Of a stretch of DNA of 64,000 nucleotides, positions 25,834 to 37,633 are shown piece after piece. The stretch's first letter is position 1. Each line of letters starts with the position of its first letter. A program made the translations under genes and the position numbers. The stretch covers positions 59,102,845-59,166,844 of the forward strand of contig OY776129.1 of assembly GCA_963675135.1 (NCBI GenBank), given 5' to 3'. Origin of the DNA: Galeopsis tetrahit (lineage: Eukaryota; Streptophyta; Magnoliopsida; Lamiales; Lamiaceae). The notes beneath the pieces are model-generated. The model saw nothing but the letters and a program-made list of their open reading frames with translations, made no database searches and had not been told where the DNA came from.

Positions 25834-26672
25834 GACCATGTTTATCCATGACCGGGTCATCAAATATAAAATTCATTTCTCACTCTTCCACCTACCCATT
25901 TTACACCCCAACCCAAACTCATCTTTTTTCACACTTTATCCATAACCACCACAACCATCATTTAATAAATTATTTCTTTTATAATATAATAATTATATCT
26001 ATTATTAATTCTTTATAATATTTTCACAATATTTAAAAAATATATACCGTTATTTAATATTAAAAAATTCATAACTATAATAAAAAATTACCATAGACTT
26101 AAAAAAAATTACAACATTCAATAATAAAATTTCCATTACAAAAATTGAAATACAACTGAAAATAAATAAATCGAACTACAAATAAATGCCTAATTACAAC
26201 AAAGCAAAAGATGCAAATTATATATTTAATTATCAGTGCCGAATTTTTGCCATATATGCTCAATCAAGTCGTTCTTAAGAGCGGCATGAGCTTCTCTATT
26301 ACGAAGTTGTTCCCTACTAGTCATATAGGAGGATAAACTTGCAATGCGTTCAGTAGAGTATTGAAATGACTGGGAAAAGGGAGTGTATGAAATTGTGATC
26401 CAAAATATATCAAGATTGGTCTCTATTTATAGAGAATTTAATTTTATGAATTTTAGTTTTTTTTTTTATTAAGTAGATAAGTGAAAATCAGTAAAATTTT
26501 GACAAGTGACATATTTAAATTTTTTGGGGATAAAACATTGGCCCCACACACACTCACACACACTCGGTTGTTCCTGGTTGTTGAACAACCATGGTCATCA
26601 AAACAAAATCAATTTTTTTTTTTGTCCTGTAGTTGACGTGTCCAGGGCATTACTGCAGCGATAAACACAGCC
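25834..26672. mobile_element. Nested non-autonomous PIF/Harbinger element
   Basis: 839 bp between TAA target duplications (25831-25833, 26673-26675). The ends GACCATGTTTATC and, in reverse complement, GGCTGTGTTTATC are imperfect inverted repeats. A TAA duplication is typical of PIF/Harbinger. It encloses the transposase tail remnant at 26226-26390. Confidence 0.7.
26226..26390 (-). pseudogene. Remnant of Harbinger transposase C-terminus
   Basis: A minus-strand frame without an upstream gene reads FSQSFQYSTERIASL, then MTSREQLRNREAHAALKND and LIEHIWQKFGTDN, then stop (26226-26228). The REAH-ALKNDLIEHIW pattern resembles the last residues of plant PIF/Harbinger DDE transposases (PF04827 type). 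Only the tail survives, with no DDE residues, so it cannot be active. The call rests on motif resemblance plus the TAA duplication. Confidence 0.5.
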
Positions 26673-27324
26673 TAACATGCACTCGAGTGCATAGCATACC
26701 AAACCCACTTGGTAATTGATATTTGTAATACACCTAATTAGTTTTATGTTTCGATATGCCTAATTTGCGATCACTCAAGAGTCCTAATTGTAACACACCC
26801 CTAATTTGATGGGCTGGGTAATAAACATATGGGTCTCATAATTTCCAGTTGAACCCATATATGTTTGTGGCAAAGTAATTAACACGAGAAGGAAGAGTGT
26901 TTTGTTTTTGTCATATATTTTAGAAATTGAAGGACATTTTGTATTTTAAATTGGACTTGTTGAAATCACGAAGTTGTGGATTTAATTGGGAAAACTTTCT
27001 TGGGCTCCACTTTTTTCTAGGGCTATAATTTATCAAATCAAACATGAGAAAAGTTGGGACAATAAAATATACTCCATCAGATTAAAATTTCAGTAAAATG
27101 TAATTTTAATTATTAGTTAAAAAATTAAATACTTTTACAATCAACAATTTTGCAGGCTGCATTTGGATGAAAGATTTCACGTCCGTTAAAAAAAGTCTAT
27201 CTTATTTTACTTTAAAATATAATCTGAAAAGCAATTAGCACAAAACCAAACACGCCCTTGTTTGTCTGCAAATCTTTTCTTGTGTTGTTCGCCTAAAACT
27301 AGTATGTGGAATCGTGAATTAGTA

Positions 27325-29157
27325 ATGGAGGCTTCAACTCTCTTCAGGGCCTTTAAACCCTTCAATATCAAGCGATGTTCTTCCATTTCTACCCGACCTA
27401 GAATGCACGCAGGTGAATCATCTCACAAGAAATGGTTGCGCCGCCGCGGGAATTGACTGCGATGAATCTTGTCTCTCTGTTGGCAGGTAATCAAGGAAAG
27501 TTGAAAAGGGCATATGATGGATTGTTGTTAGATGCAGGGGGCACACTCTTGCAGTTAGCAAAACCGGTAGCAGAAACTTACTTGACCATTGGCAAAAAAT
27601 ATGGTTAGTTTATATAAATAATAAATCTCCATTTTCTTATGAATAATGATGAAATCGTGTAAGTAGTATTCGACCATTGGCAAAAAATATGGTTAGTTTA
27701 TATAAATAATAAATCTCCATTTTCTTATGAATAATGATGAAATCGTGTAAGTAGTATTCAAATGGTTTGTTTCTATAATCAAATCAAATGTGTGTGGTGA
27801 TATTAATATACTATGCTGAATTGTTGTGAACTCTACAGGCCTACAATCTACTTCAGCTGATATAAAACAAGGTTTCAAGAGAGCTTTCTCTGCTCCCTGG
27901 CCTGAGAAACTACGGTATCAGGTTGCAAGATATTCTTAGCTTAGCCTAGAAATATATGTATGTATATGGAGGGGCCTTAACGAATGATGCAAGATTTTGA
28001 TCAATTCAAATGTTTGTGGCTGCATCTATTTTATTCCATTTAATGTAGCTACTAGTTTATTTGTTGGAAATATATTTTATAATGGAGGATTTCACAGGGA
28101 TTTGATTATTTGAAGCACATTGTGTGCTCTTTTACTGATGTATTGAGTTGGACAGGGTGATGGTAAACCATTTTGGAGACTCGTTGTGTCTGAAGCCACC
28201 GGCTGTGACAATGCAAATTACTTTGAAGAAGTATATGAGGTATACATTCTAATGATGTATCAAAGAATATCAGGAATTTGGTAGTTTTACTGAACCCGAA
28301 ATTTTTATTGAATATCGTATTTTGATCAGTACTACGCCAATGGTGAGGCATGGCATCTCCCTGAAGGAGCTCATGAAACAATGTTATGTCTGAAAGATTA
28401 TGGAGGTCTATCTTCATTACTTGTGCATAAGTAGTCTTGTCTTGATTTAAAAGTGTTACCTACAGCATTTATATTTCGCCTGAATAATTTGTGCAGTTAA
28501 ACTAGCTGTTGTGTCAAACTTCGACTCTCGATTGAGGAAATTACTCAAGGACCTTAATGTATTACATTTGTGAGTCTCCAAGGTTTTCTTTTGGGTAACA
28601 GTTATTTGTTGGTATCTGTTCGTATAACTCCATTTTAGGGCATCCTTTGACTTCGATCTTCACATAGGAGTTCATCTTTGCTTTAGGTTTGATGCTGTGA
28701 TCATATCATCAGAGGTCGGATATGAGAAACCAGATGAGGAGATATTTAGTGCTGCTTTAGGTAAGACTAAACTTCCATGTCCCGTCCAAAGGACGTTGTT
28801 AGACGTCTGATTCTTGGATCATAATATATGTACACTGCCAATGGTTGTAGACGAGATATGTGTAGAGGCCAAGAGAGCAGTTCACGTTGGAGATGATGCA
28901 AAGGCAGACAAGGCAGGGGCAAATGCCGTTGGAATTGACTGCTGGTGGGTCTTTTACATTCTTAAAACGCTCAAACATTCGACTTCCTGTTTAATTTCCA
29001 CATGTTTCAGAATAGATATGCAGAAGATTGACCAAAAACTTGGTTATTCTTTGATGGCTGCTCTTCTTATATGGATGAATATGCATGCAGGTTATGGGGG
29101 AAAGATTTGAATAACTTTTCAGACATACAAAATCGAATCCTTGTATCAGACTCTTAA
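27325..29157 (+). CDS. HAD-family hydrolase, copy A
   Basis: Nine exons: 27325-27412, 27487-27603, 27839-27921, 28156-28239, 28330-28405, 28497-28569, 28687-28760, 28851-28944, 29091-29157; 251 residues. It matches the plant HDHD3-like haloacid dehalogenase family (Arabidopsis At2g41250 type), whose substrate I do not know. Seen: basic, Ser-rich N-tail without acids after residue 2, possibly an organelle signal; motif I LLLDAGGTLLQ; cap region with FSAPWPEKLRYQ and GEAWHLPEG; motif II VVSNFDSR; motif III Lys in GYEKPDE; motif IV HVGDDAKAD; tail LWGKDLNNFSDIQNRIL. The second acid of the usual DxD is Gly. An in-frame ATG at 27304 would add seven residues, but copy B has stops there, so 27325 is preferred. 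An 88-bp tandem duplication repeats the end of exon 2 with its donor. Confidence 0.9.
27584..27759 (+). repeat. 88-bp tandem duplication over a splice donor
   Basis: 27584-27671 and 27672-27759 are essentially identical. Each holds the last 20 bases of HAD exon 2 plus its GTTAG donor and early intron. Copy B of the gene has only one unit. Use of the second donor would keep GGTTAG in the message and hit an in-frame TAG straight away. Confidence 0.9.
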
Positions 29158-30302
29158 CCGTTGCATCTGCCAATGTCCAAGACCAAATCTGCTTGTCCGT
29201 TCGTCCACTATACGTCGTTCCTGGATTTTCGGATGCTGTATTGGCCACGGGCCCCAACATTTAGCCATTTTTTTCTACTAACTTAATGCATCTATGTGGT
29301 CTCTCTGTTGGCATGAAACCATAAAAAACGAGTGTCTATTTCAGTATTTCCCCATATATTTATAATAAGAACAAAACAACTTTGATATTACTATTTTTTT
29401 TTAAAACATTTATTATTACTTTTATATTACTACGTTTTGTTACTTGTGTAGGCTATATGCATTTTATTTTGACATAGTCCCAACCAAAAGATAGGGCAAT
29501 AATCTATATTGATTGGGATGGGCAATGCTGAAAAGTAACAGATGAAAGTTCATTTGAAACAAATGCAATTTGCAGAAATGAAATCGAAGTCCCCAACTGT
29601 AAATGGACCCACATGAATTAACATGAAAAAACAAGACTTTTCTTTGTTAGGCCAGATATGATACAGTCGTCTATCCGTTGCAATATCATTTTTGGAAGAT
29701 GTTAAATTTAATTTGGACCGTGAAGGTATTAATCCTCGAGTTTTTTATTGGCTAGTCAACTTAACCTAAGATAACACATTATTTTTTTCTTTGTTTTTTA
29801 TAAGCAATTGAGATGTATAGTATTTATAAAATCGGTAATTTCAAACTTAAATGATTTAATGCTCGATATAATTCATATTGCAATAACTCAATAATGTCAT
29901 AGTAATGTTATTCATCTATAAAATCATGATAATTTTAATACGTTACGTTTTCTACATTTGGATCAGTTTTTGTGATGTTGCATTAGAAACTTAAGACTCT
30001 TGAATGATCAATGTTGAACTTAGATTTAGAGATGCAAAAGAAAAGACAATGAGAATGAAGGTATTACACATATAAATCATTTCTACATTTCAAAAATGTT
30101 ATGAAAAAACATTACTTGAAATTAGACATTTATGAAGTAAAAAGAAAATCTAATACTGAGTATCACAATACAGTTATTTAACAATAGAATAAAAAGATTT
30201 TACTGCTTCTAACAATGGAAATTGATCAAATGTATTAAACATAATGCTTTATTGTTAGAGGCAATCGAATATTTATATTTATTTAGATTATATGTTCAGT
30301 AA
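29158..30302. other. Intergenic, no gene seen
   Basis: AT-rich. 29690-30300 has a diverged counterpart at 57565-58219, upstream of the second tRNA copy. 29285-29680 has none there, because that part of copy B holds unrelated DNA with a CUL3 fragment. Confidence 0.6.
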
Positions 30303-30374
30303 ATCAGAGTGGCGCAGCGGAAGCGTGGTGGGCCCATAACCCACAGGTCCCAGGATCGAAACCTGGCTCTGATA
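30303..30374 (+). tRNA. Initiator tRNA-Met (CAT)
   Basis: 72 nt that fold as a standard cloverleaf. Acceptor ATCAGAG pairs with CTCTGAT, discriminator A. The anticodon arm GTGGGCCCATAACCCAC carries CAT, and the T arm is CCAGGATCGAAACCTGG. ATCGA in the T loop instead of TTCGA and the A-U first pair mark the eukaryotic initiator. A box TGGCGCAGCGG and B box GGATCGAAACC are intact, and T runs follow within 25 bases. No intron. Confidence 0.97.
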
Positions 30375-30923
30375 TTTGATTATATTTTATTTTTTTGAAT
30401 TTTTTATGGCCCTTTTTTACATCCCTTTTTAGTTGACTAAAATTTTTGAATGTGTCGAAGAAAATGCAAGCAGTAAATATGTGCAATAGATTAAAATTGA
30501 CTCAGTGAGCTAAATTGACTTCACTTACCATTAAATTCATTAAGTTTGAGCTCAATAATTAATATGTTATGATTATTAATTAGCTCACAAACACTCTAAT
30601 TTTACCTCAAAACAAGTGTTTAGATTGAAGTTGAAAGACAATCAATGAACTAACCTAAGTTATGCATGTACATTTACTTTAAAGGTTTTGAATTTTAAAA
30701 TTCTACACCAAATCGATTTCCACTGTGGGGCCCTCAAAACTTTATTAATTCTAAAAACCCTAATTTGCTCACAAGTATTAAAAAAAAACTGTTTTTTGCT
30801 GAAGTTTGAAGCTATTTAAGTCACAAAGCTCAATTGCACTTTTCCTCTGACTGGTTTCAAGTCTGCCACATGGGCTATCAATTGCAGCAAATTAAACTCA
30901 AGTTATGAGTTGTTGAAGGGTGC

Positions 30924-31635
30924 AGGGCGGACCTACCTTAATTATGCCCAAGGGGAGCCTTGGCCCCAACCCTATCCAACCCACCCCTCTTATATATACG
31001 TGTTAAAATTTAATATTTTAGTAATTTTTAAATTAAATAAAATTAATGCATGATAGATTAATTAGTAAGTTTATTATTCCAAAACAAGTTTTTTTTATTA
31101 CGTACGGAGTACATTTTTTGTACTTATAAATAAAAGTGGTTATTCTATAAGTATTTTAATTGTAAAACTGATTTAATATTTATTTTTTAGTATGTTTGTA
31201 ATTAATTAATGTAGTAGTATTATATAAATTAAAAAAAGAAACTTATCCCATTAAAAGATGATTAATGAAGAAAATATAATTGATAGTTTAATTTGTTAGT
31301 TTCCTTAATTTTACATCACATTAAACAAAATAAATGGATAAAATATTCGTTGTTCAATAATTTGAGTGTTCATTTTTTCAATTATGAATATTAGACAACA
31401 ACAACAAAATATTTTTTCTTGTCATTCAACAACATCATTTTTAATATATGTGTATTTGTATATGCATGTTAATTTAATTAGTTAATTAGTCTAATAGATT
31501 AAAGACATAGTGATATGTATTTGAGAAGTTGACTAAGTAATATTAATGTATTTTATTGTAAATATAATATACATAAATATTATAATTATACACAAGTTAG
31601 TGTTTTAGATCAATATAATTTTTTTGATCCGCCCT
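30924..31635. mobile_element. Non-autonomous hAT-like element
   Basis: Ends AGGGCGGA and TCCGCCCT are inverted. Right flank AAGTATGC (31636-31643) matches the left flank AAGGGTGC at six of eight bases. The duplicated copy at 59230 keeps the left flank as AAGTATGC, identical to the right flank here, which supports an 8-bp hAT target duplication. 712 bp, AT-rich, non-coding. Confidence 0.65.
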
Positions 31636-31643
31636 AAGTATGC

Positions 31644-33487
31644 ACTAGAAAACTGCTTTTTAAGGGTTAGTTATGTAACTAATTGTTGTAGTATGCACTA
31701 GAAAAGAAAAAAAAAACTATTTATGGCTAGACTAGTAACTTTTACAAATTTTTTTAAAACGTTTAAATAAAGATAAAAAAAATTAATTTATGTCCAACAA
31801 TTTCGTAAATTGATTAATACTATCGGTTTACAAAATTGTGGGACGGTATACTTCAACATTTTTTAGCATTAAATTTACATGTAACATAAATAACTTAAAT
31901 CCCATTTTCTTTTCTTATTAATTTTGGATATATAATTATATATAGTACAACTTTTTAACATAAAATATAAAAGGGGGACATTTTTAGTTACAAGTTGTGC
32001 CCCATGTACATGTACTTTAGTCGCTATTACTTCCAACAAAAAATTATGAAATATACTCTGTTAATTAAGACAAAATTTCAATAAATATATATCTAGATTT
32101 TTAAATATTATTCTAATTAAACATATTTTAAGTATAAAATATTCCACAGTTGCGCGCATACTTCAGTCATAATCAAGTAATCAACATATTACATACCATA
32201 AAAAATCAAGATATTATATATTTATTCTTAATTAAGCTTTGTGCATGGACCCGTTTTGAAATAAATTTATCATAGGTGCCGGTCATTTTTTATTTAAATA
32301 ATGAATTAATTCCAAACTATATTATCCAAATCTCCAAGGCCAAATAATGGCTGATTTTCAAAGTGTGATTAGACATGACTTAAAAGCGCTTTCAGAAAAT
32401 CTTTTGACATTAACGTCATCATTTTAATTAAGCAATGTTTTCATAACAAACTAAATACAGTAAATTAAATATCAGAAAAAGGAAATGGAATTTAAAACAA
32501 GTTAAGATCGAAAACGTTTTGTGAGAAACAATTTTATATACTAGATGAAAATTTTATTTTAATTAATCACACTTTTCTCTAAAACATGATCCGGATTGAG
32601 TCTCGTAAATTCATCGGCTTATGAATAATTACTTATTATAATTTTTATAATTTTTCAATGCCGGCTGGCTCCAATTTGACCTATATAAGTATCGAAGGGG
32701 TGCATTGGAGCTCTATCGCATGCAGAGTTGGAATATTAAAGACATAATAATTAATGCAAGATATTCAAAAAAATAAAATTTTGTAAGAGTCAATTAATAA
32801 TTTGCAGGATCGATCAAGTGGCAATATATATATATAAGCGTGGCTTTGTCGTTGGTTATGATGGGTGTACTTTTGAGTGCATTAAAATCCTGGAAATGAT
32901 GTTTCGGGTTTTGGAATATATATAATATATCTTGATCATACCAATTTTAAAAAAACAGATTTCATTAGAATTAGAGGATACAAAATATTTAGGACAACTG
33001 GCTATGGGAATATATATAATTAGTACATTTGTTCATGTATATTATTAATTGGTTAGGTTGAACACCTGATATTGTTTATAATTAATTTTGTTTCCTCCTC
33101 TTCAATTTAAATTAATTAAGCAATTGATGATGTAGCTTACAAGAAATTAAATTGAAAGGGACTGGTTGATGATTGGGTGAATGGGATAAGTAATGTTTCC
33201 TATTGAGTAGTATAATATTATTATATACATATATGTATATTGAGGTTTATTTGCTTTAAACTTAAAAGGAGAGCTAGATTGGGTGATAAAATAAAAAGAT
33301 CATCGCACGTGGATGTCTGAACCCAAGTGGTTGTCCAACCTCCATAATAACCACGATGCAATGTATGTGGAGTACGTTTAATTGCTTGCAGCTCACATAC
33401 ATTTATATATAATGCAGATTTATACTCACATAACGTACACCAAAACGAATATATATATATAATTCTTTGTATATGCATGGATTCTAA
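31644..33487. other. Intergenic, no gene seen
   Basis: AT-rich. A short direct repeat GTATGCACTAGAAAA sits at about 31638 and 31691. No reading frame or RNA gene could be supported. Confidence 0.6.
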
Positions 33488-33781
33488 GGGCATGTTTGTT
33501 TTGAAACTCACCCGTCCGGACGTGGGACGTCTTGTTCTACTTCGAGATTTCACATTCAGATTTCCCCATCCAACTAAATTCATCCCTAAAAATATATATA
33601 CATCCTATTATTACATCCTACTATTACATTTCATCCAACCACTCTTACACAATTTGATTTGATATAAAGTTACATCTCATCCTACTCAAAATCCCAAAAC
33701 AAACACACACAATTACTAGTTATCAGGATTTCTCCATCCAGAATTTCCCCCATCCTACATAATCCCAAAACAAACATTCCC
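33488..33781. mobile_element. Tourist-like (PIF/Harbinger) MITE
   Basis: 294 bp with ends GGGCATGTTTGTTTTG and CAAAACAAACATTCCC, flanked by TAA on both sides (33485-33487, 33782-33784). Inside are further copies of the CCCAAAACAAACA and CCATCCTAC words. End sequence and TAA duplication fit Tourist MITEs. Confidence 0.8.
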
Positions 33782-33784
33782 TAA

Positions 33785-34776
33785 AGTGATTAATCATAAT
33801 AAAAGAGCCACTTTCAATAATCTATATACTCTATTTCGATATAAACTATCATTAACGTTTACCTAAAAAAAAAAAAATATGACACATCAATTATCTAAAA
33901 AAGTTTAGAGGGAGACAAATGCATGTGAGACACTCTTGTTAATTAAGACAATACAAATATTTGGGTCACGTTATCTTTTAAAATAATGATTGAATTAAGA
34001 CTCTATAAATATTCCATATTTTTTTACTATAAAAAAATATAAAAAATTTTGAGAAACAAATTAAAAAAAAAAGTATAAAAAAAATTCAAACTCAAGTTCC
34101 AAGGAGTATGCTTGAGACTTAGGAGTGTGCTCCTCTCTAGGTTTCAGGTTTAAACCATCTAAGGTGCAAACAATTTCTATGAAGCTAGTTCATACAAAGC
34201 ATAAAATTCTAACTTTGAACGAACCCCGCAAGTGGGCGGTGAGATTGGTTCTCGAAATTAGTAGGTAAAAAAGGTATAAAAACTTCTCAAGGGAGAGTAT
34301 ATATATATATGGAGAATGGAGAATTAATTTTTGAGCCATGAAAGAACAATACGATCAACCACCCAGTGGGCCGGCCAGCCCCAAAAATGATTGAAAAACT
34401 GAAATGACTTAGTTACCCTTTGGAAAAAGAAAACAGAGTATCTTTTTAAATTAATTAATTTATTTGTGAAAGAGAGAAAGAAAGATTGGTTAATTAATTA
34501 GGCGTAGCCCACCACGCACCCATATAATTCCTACTCATTGTGTTTGTTGCTTAAAGCTTATACTCACTCACTCACTTAGCTTCCCTTATCTTCTTTTCTT
34601 TTCCTTTCCTTTTTCTCTCTCCTGAAACTAACCAATAATAATCCAGCTGCCATCTGAAAAGAATTGCAAGCTAGCAAACAGCTTAGAGAGAGAAGAGAGA
34701 GAGAAACACAAAATATATAAGTGACTACCTAGGTCTAGCCCACAAACATATAAAGAGCTAGTATATTAATCGATCG
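33785..34776 (+). promoter_or_regulatory. Upstream region of the TCP gene
   Basis: Gene-free. A GTGGGCCGGCC word at about 34366-34376 is close to the class I TCP site GTGGGNCC. CT-rich tracts at 34560-34625 and a GA-rich leader at 34685-34705 precede a TATA-like AAAATATATAAG near 34709-34720. Function of any of these is inferred. Confidence 0.4.
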
Positions 34777-35556
34777 ATGATGGATAATCATAATGGAAAC
34801 TCCTCCTCCTCCTCTACCCAAAGGCCTAATTTTCCTCTCCAACTCCTAGAGAAGAGAGATGATCAAGAAGCTGCTACCAAGAAAGCGACGCCTAAAAGAA
34901 GTGCCACTAAAGATAGGCACACTAAGGTGGACGGGCGTGGGCGGAGGATCAGAATGCCGGCCACCTGCGCTGCACGTGTTTTCCAGCTCACTCGAGAGTT
35001 GGGACATAAATCCGACGGAGAAACGGTGGAGTGGCTACTGCAGCAGGCGGAGCCAGCGGTGATCGCGGCCACGGGTACGGGGACCATCCCTGCGAATCTC
35101 TCTTCGCTTAACATTTCAGTGAGGAACTCCGGGTCAAGCCTCTTCGCTCCCTCCCATTTGAGGAGCAATATTAGCTATTTTAATTATCCGTGGGAGAGAA
35201 ATAATAATCATGATCAGATGACGTTGCATGCTAAGCCCGAGGAGGAGGAAGATGCACAAACGCAGATGGCTGGATATTCCAAAACGCCCAGCTTTCTTAT
35301 GGTTACAAATCCGACTGCTGAATCTTTGTGGCAGTTTGGTAATTCTAGCATGTTTAGAGGAGGAGGAGGAGGAAATTCGGTGACGAATACTAGTAGTACT
35401 GCAGCAGCAGGGTTCAATTTTATGAATTATTTTCCGACGGTGCAGGCAGGGCAACAAATTGTTATGGGAAATGATCGTGGTGGTGGTGGTGGAACGGCGG
35501 TGGATGGGCATTTGGGCATGCTCAATGCCTTTAGGGACGGCGGCGGCCCTAATTGA
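34777..35556 (+). CDS. Class I TCP transcription factor (TCP9/TCP19-like)
   Basis: Single-exon gene, 259 residues, start MMDNHNGN (a second ATG follows directly). The TCP domain spans about residues 45-103: basic KDRHTKVDGRGRRIRMPATC, then the helix-loop-helix with ARVFQLTRELGHKSDGETVE and WLLQQAEPAVIAATGTGTIP. The short basic region and GTIPAN tail are class I (PCF); the following LSSLNISVRNSGSSL resembles the TCP9/TCP19 branch. Cys64 sits at position 20 of the domain, the residue linked to redox-sensitive DNA binding in class I TCPs. The C-terminal half is low complexity with Glu, Gly and Ser/Thr runs. Class I TCPs bind GTGGGNCC and regulate growth and cell proliferation in the nucleus. No damage seen. 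Confidence 0.93.
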   Translation: MMDNHNGNSSSSSTQRPNFPLQLLEKRDDQEAATKKATPKRSATKDRHTKVDGRGRRIRMPATCAARVFQLTRELGHKSDGETVEWLLQQAEPAVIAATGTGTIPANLSSLNISVRNSGSSLFAPSHLRSNISYFNYPWERNNNHDQMTLHAKPEEEEDAQTQMAGYSKTPSFLMVTNPTAESLWQFGNSSMFRGGGGGNSVTNTSSTAAAGFNFMNYFPTVQAGQQIVMGNDRGGGGGTAVDGHLGMLNAFRDGGGPN

Positions 35557-37403
35557 CCATTGATCAACAAGTGTATGCCCTGGCCCTATTCTTAATTAAT
35601 ATTATTGTGATGTATATATATATAACATCATCCAGGATCCGAATTAATTCTATGTTTTAAGGTTTTAGGTTTTTCATATGATTTAATTTGCGTGATTAAT
35701 TATGAATATGATTTTATTTTGTGTTTTTTGTCATTTTATTTCACTTTTCCCTACTTTAATATATTACCTAGCTAGCTAGGGTTTTGAGAGAAATATCAAT
35801 TCATTCATGCTTAGTAATTTGCATGGACGAACGAATTCTGCAGTTTTAATTAGTTTGTTAGAGTATGCTACATATATGCGTGCAGAGTGCATTAGCGATG
35901 GATGATGAAAACAGTTGCAGTATTGCACACATGATATATATGGTACTATTAATTTATTGATGAAATTTTTTTGTAACATATAGTCTTGCGTAAGACTGTC
36001 TTACAATGAAACTGTTCACAAATTATTTAGTACTATGCACAAATCAGCACTAATTCCTACCAAATTAAAGTGTAATAGGTGATCTTTGCATAATTTTAAT
36101 AGAATGTAAATTCCTTGACGACCGAATATGTCTATAATTAACACTCATTGAATCAAATATGCATACACCATTTTCAAGGTTGTATATACTCCACTAATTA
36201 ATCAAATATATATATATATATATGAGAGAAACGTCTATTCAATAAAATTTGATTTACATTGGATCGAGTAGATGCCAATGCCAATGCCAATTAATGCCCT
36301 TATATCATAATACAGTACTTTCTCCATCTACATAAAACATGTTTGTTTCTTTTTATAAAAAATACTCCGTATATTCTACATTATCAATCACTTCTCTATT
36401 TTATTTACTTTATATATATAATTTTGCTATACAAAAAAATGAACTTATAATAGTCGTATTATTATATATTTTCCATTTGATTGTTTGATGATTGTGATGG
36501 TCAGGTGATTTATCTCAGGTGGTCACTGTATAAAATCCCTAGATGTTGACCAAAGTTTCCCAAAAGTGGCACACATGTACCCTCACTCTCTCTAACAATA
36601 CCTCCTCTTTCTCACAAAAGGCAAGGCAGCTGCAGATAACCATGCAGGCTCAGGCCCTACCACCCATCAAATCTAAACCCTTCATTCCAAATATCTTACT
36701 ATTAATTTGGTAAATTTGAATATGGTTACAATTCATAACAGTAGATAGGCGTTTGAAATCTGGACCATGTTTGAATATTGTGGGGTGGAGTAACTTTGTT
36801 GGTTCTGAGAGAGCATCTAATGAGGACATATTTGGAATACTTTTTTTGGACTGCTTTGCTGTATCAATGGCCCATGCCACTACATTATTGTCATCCCTGT
36901 TTGTGTAGCTCCATCAGATATTCTTTCCAGATTATTATTGTACACCAAATAATGCATCTGCTACTTTCTTTTTTTTTTGGCTAAGTGTGTATAATATTCT
37001 CTTCCCAAATTGATTTCTACTTTTGATTTGCTGCCATGTACATACCAGACCTGTGTGATATTGTGTAACGGCTACTTGGAATTCCATCAGTAAATAAAAT
37101 ATTTTAAAATAGAAGATCTCAATTAGGGGTTTTAAAAGATTGAACCTTGACTTGGTTCATTAATTAATATTTGTTAAAATTTTAATATTAAGTTTCTAAA
37201 ATCGTAACGTTACCAACCGTTCGGAAATAGTTTCGATAAGATTCTAGTTTGGAGTTTAAGCAGTACTTTTCAAACCCATTGGTTCAATAACGAAGGGTTT
37301 TTGGTCTTATTCATGAGGTGAGAGTATGGTACCGACATCTCTCAATTCTTAATTGTGAACAAAATAAAAGTACCTTAAAGGCCCAGTACCTTAAAGACAA
37401 TTA
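35557..37403. other. Intergenic, no gene seen
   Basis: AT-rich, with a TA microsatellite at about 36209-36222 and a degenerate Stowaway-like start near 36316. The GC-richer patch at 36540-37000 has short frames on both strands but nothing I recognise. Confidence 0.55.
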
Positions 37404-37408
37404 GCATT

Positions 37409-37620
37409 TGTTGAAGTATAATGTTGCAGATAGTGTTGCAACATCCAACTCAACACTAATACACACACATGCTTTACTAATGTAGTTTCTAGAAGAAGAG
37501 TAGTTCTCACTAACTAATAGTTAGTTAGTTAGATGGAAGACTCTAGAATGTGAGTCTCCTTCTATATATATTGTACATACTACACATTGCAAATTAAGTT
37601 GAATATACACAAATTTAACA
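37409..37620 (+). repeat. Copia 5' LTR
   Basis: 212 bp, begins TGTTGAAGTATAATG and ends TTTAACA, directly followed by the primer binding site. Confidence 0.95.
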
Positions 37621-37633
37621 TGGTATCATGAGG
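37621..37633 (+). other. Copia primer binding site
   Basis: TGGTATCATGAGG is complementary at its first eight bases to the CCA-bearing 3' end of initiator tRNA-Met, the usual Copia primer. An intact gene for that tRNA lies at 30303. Confidence 0.8.

Larger units (their letters stand above)
25732..26706. mobile_element. Small Mutator-type element with nested insertion
   Basis: Flanked by perfect 9-bp direct repeats ACTTGGTAA (25723-25731 and 26707-26715), the Mutator-like target size. The ends are inverted and each contains the palindrome TGCACTCGAGTGCA. Without the nested Harbinger element (25834-26672) and its extra TAA the element is only about 133 bp, i.e. a MITE. It is the same family as 43149-45491: shared words AAGTCTA-TATGCAC, AAAACTGAAAAGTGCAA and CTAGGGTGCATAA. 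Confidence 0.75.

Noticed and set aside
33221..33583. 120-codon minus-strand frame
   Set aside because: Spans into the Tourist MITE and has no recognisable domain or splice context.
35134..35511. Minus-strand open frame within the TCP gene
   Set aside because: Shadow of low-complexity Gly/Ser coding sequence on the plus strand.
36650..36880. 76-codon minus-strand frame
   Set aside because: No conserved motif, no splice partner and no match to either neighbour.
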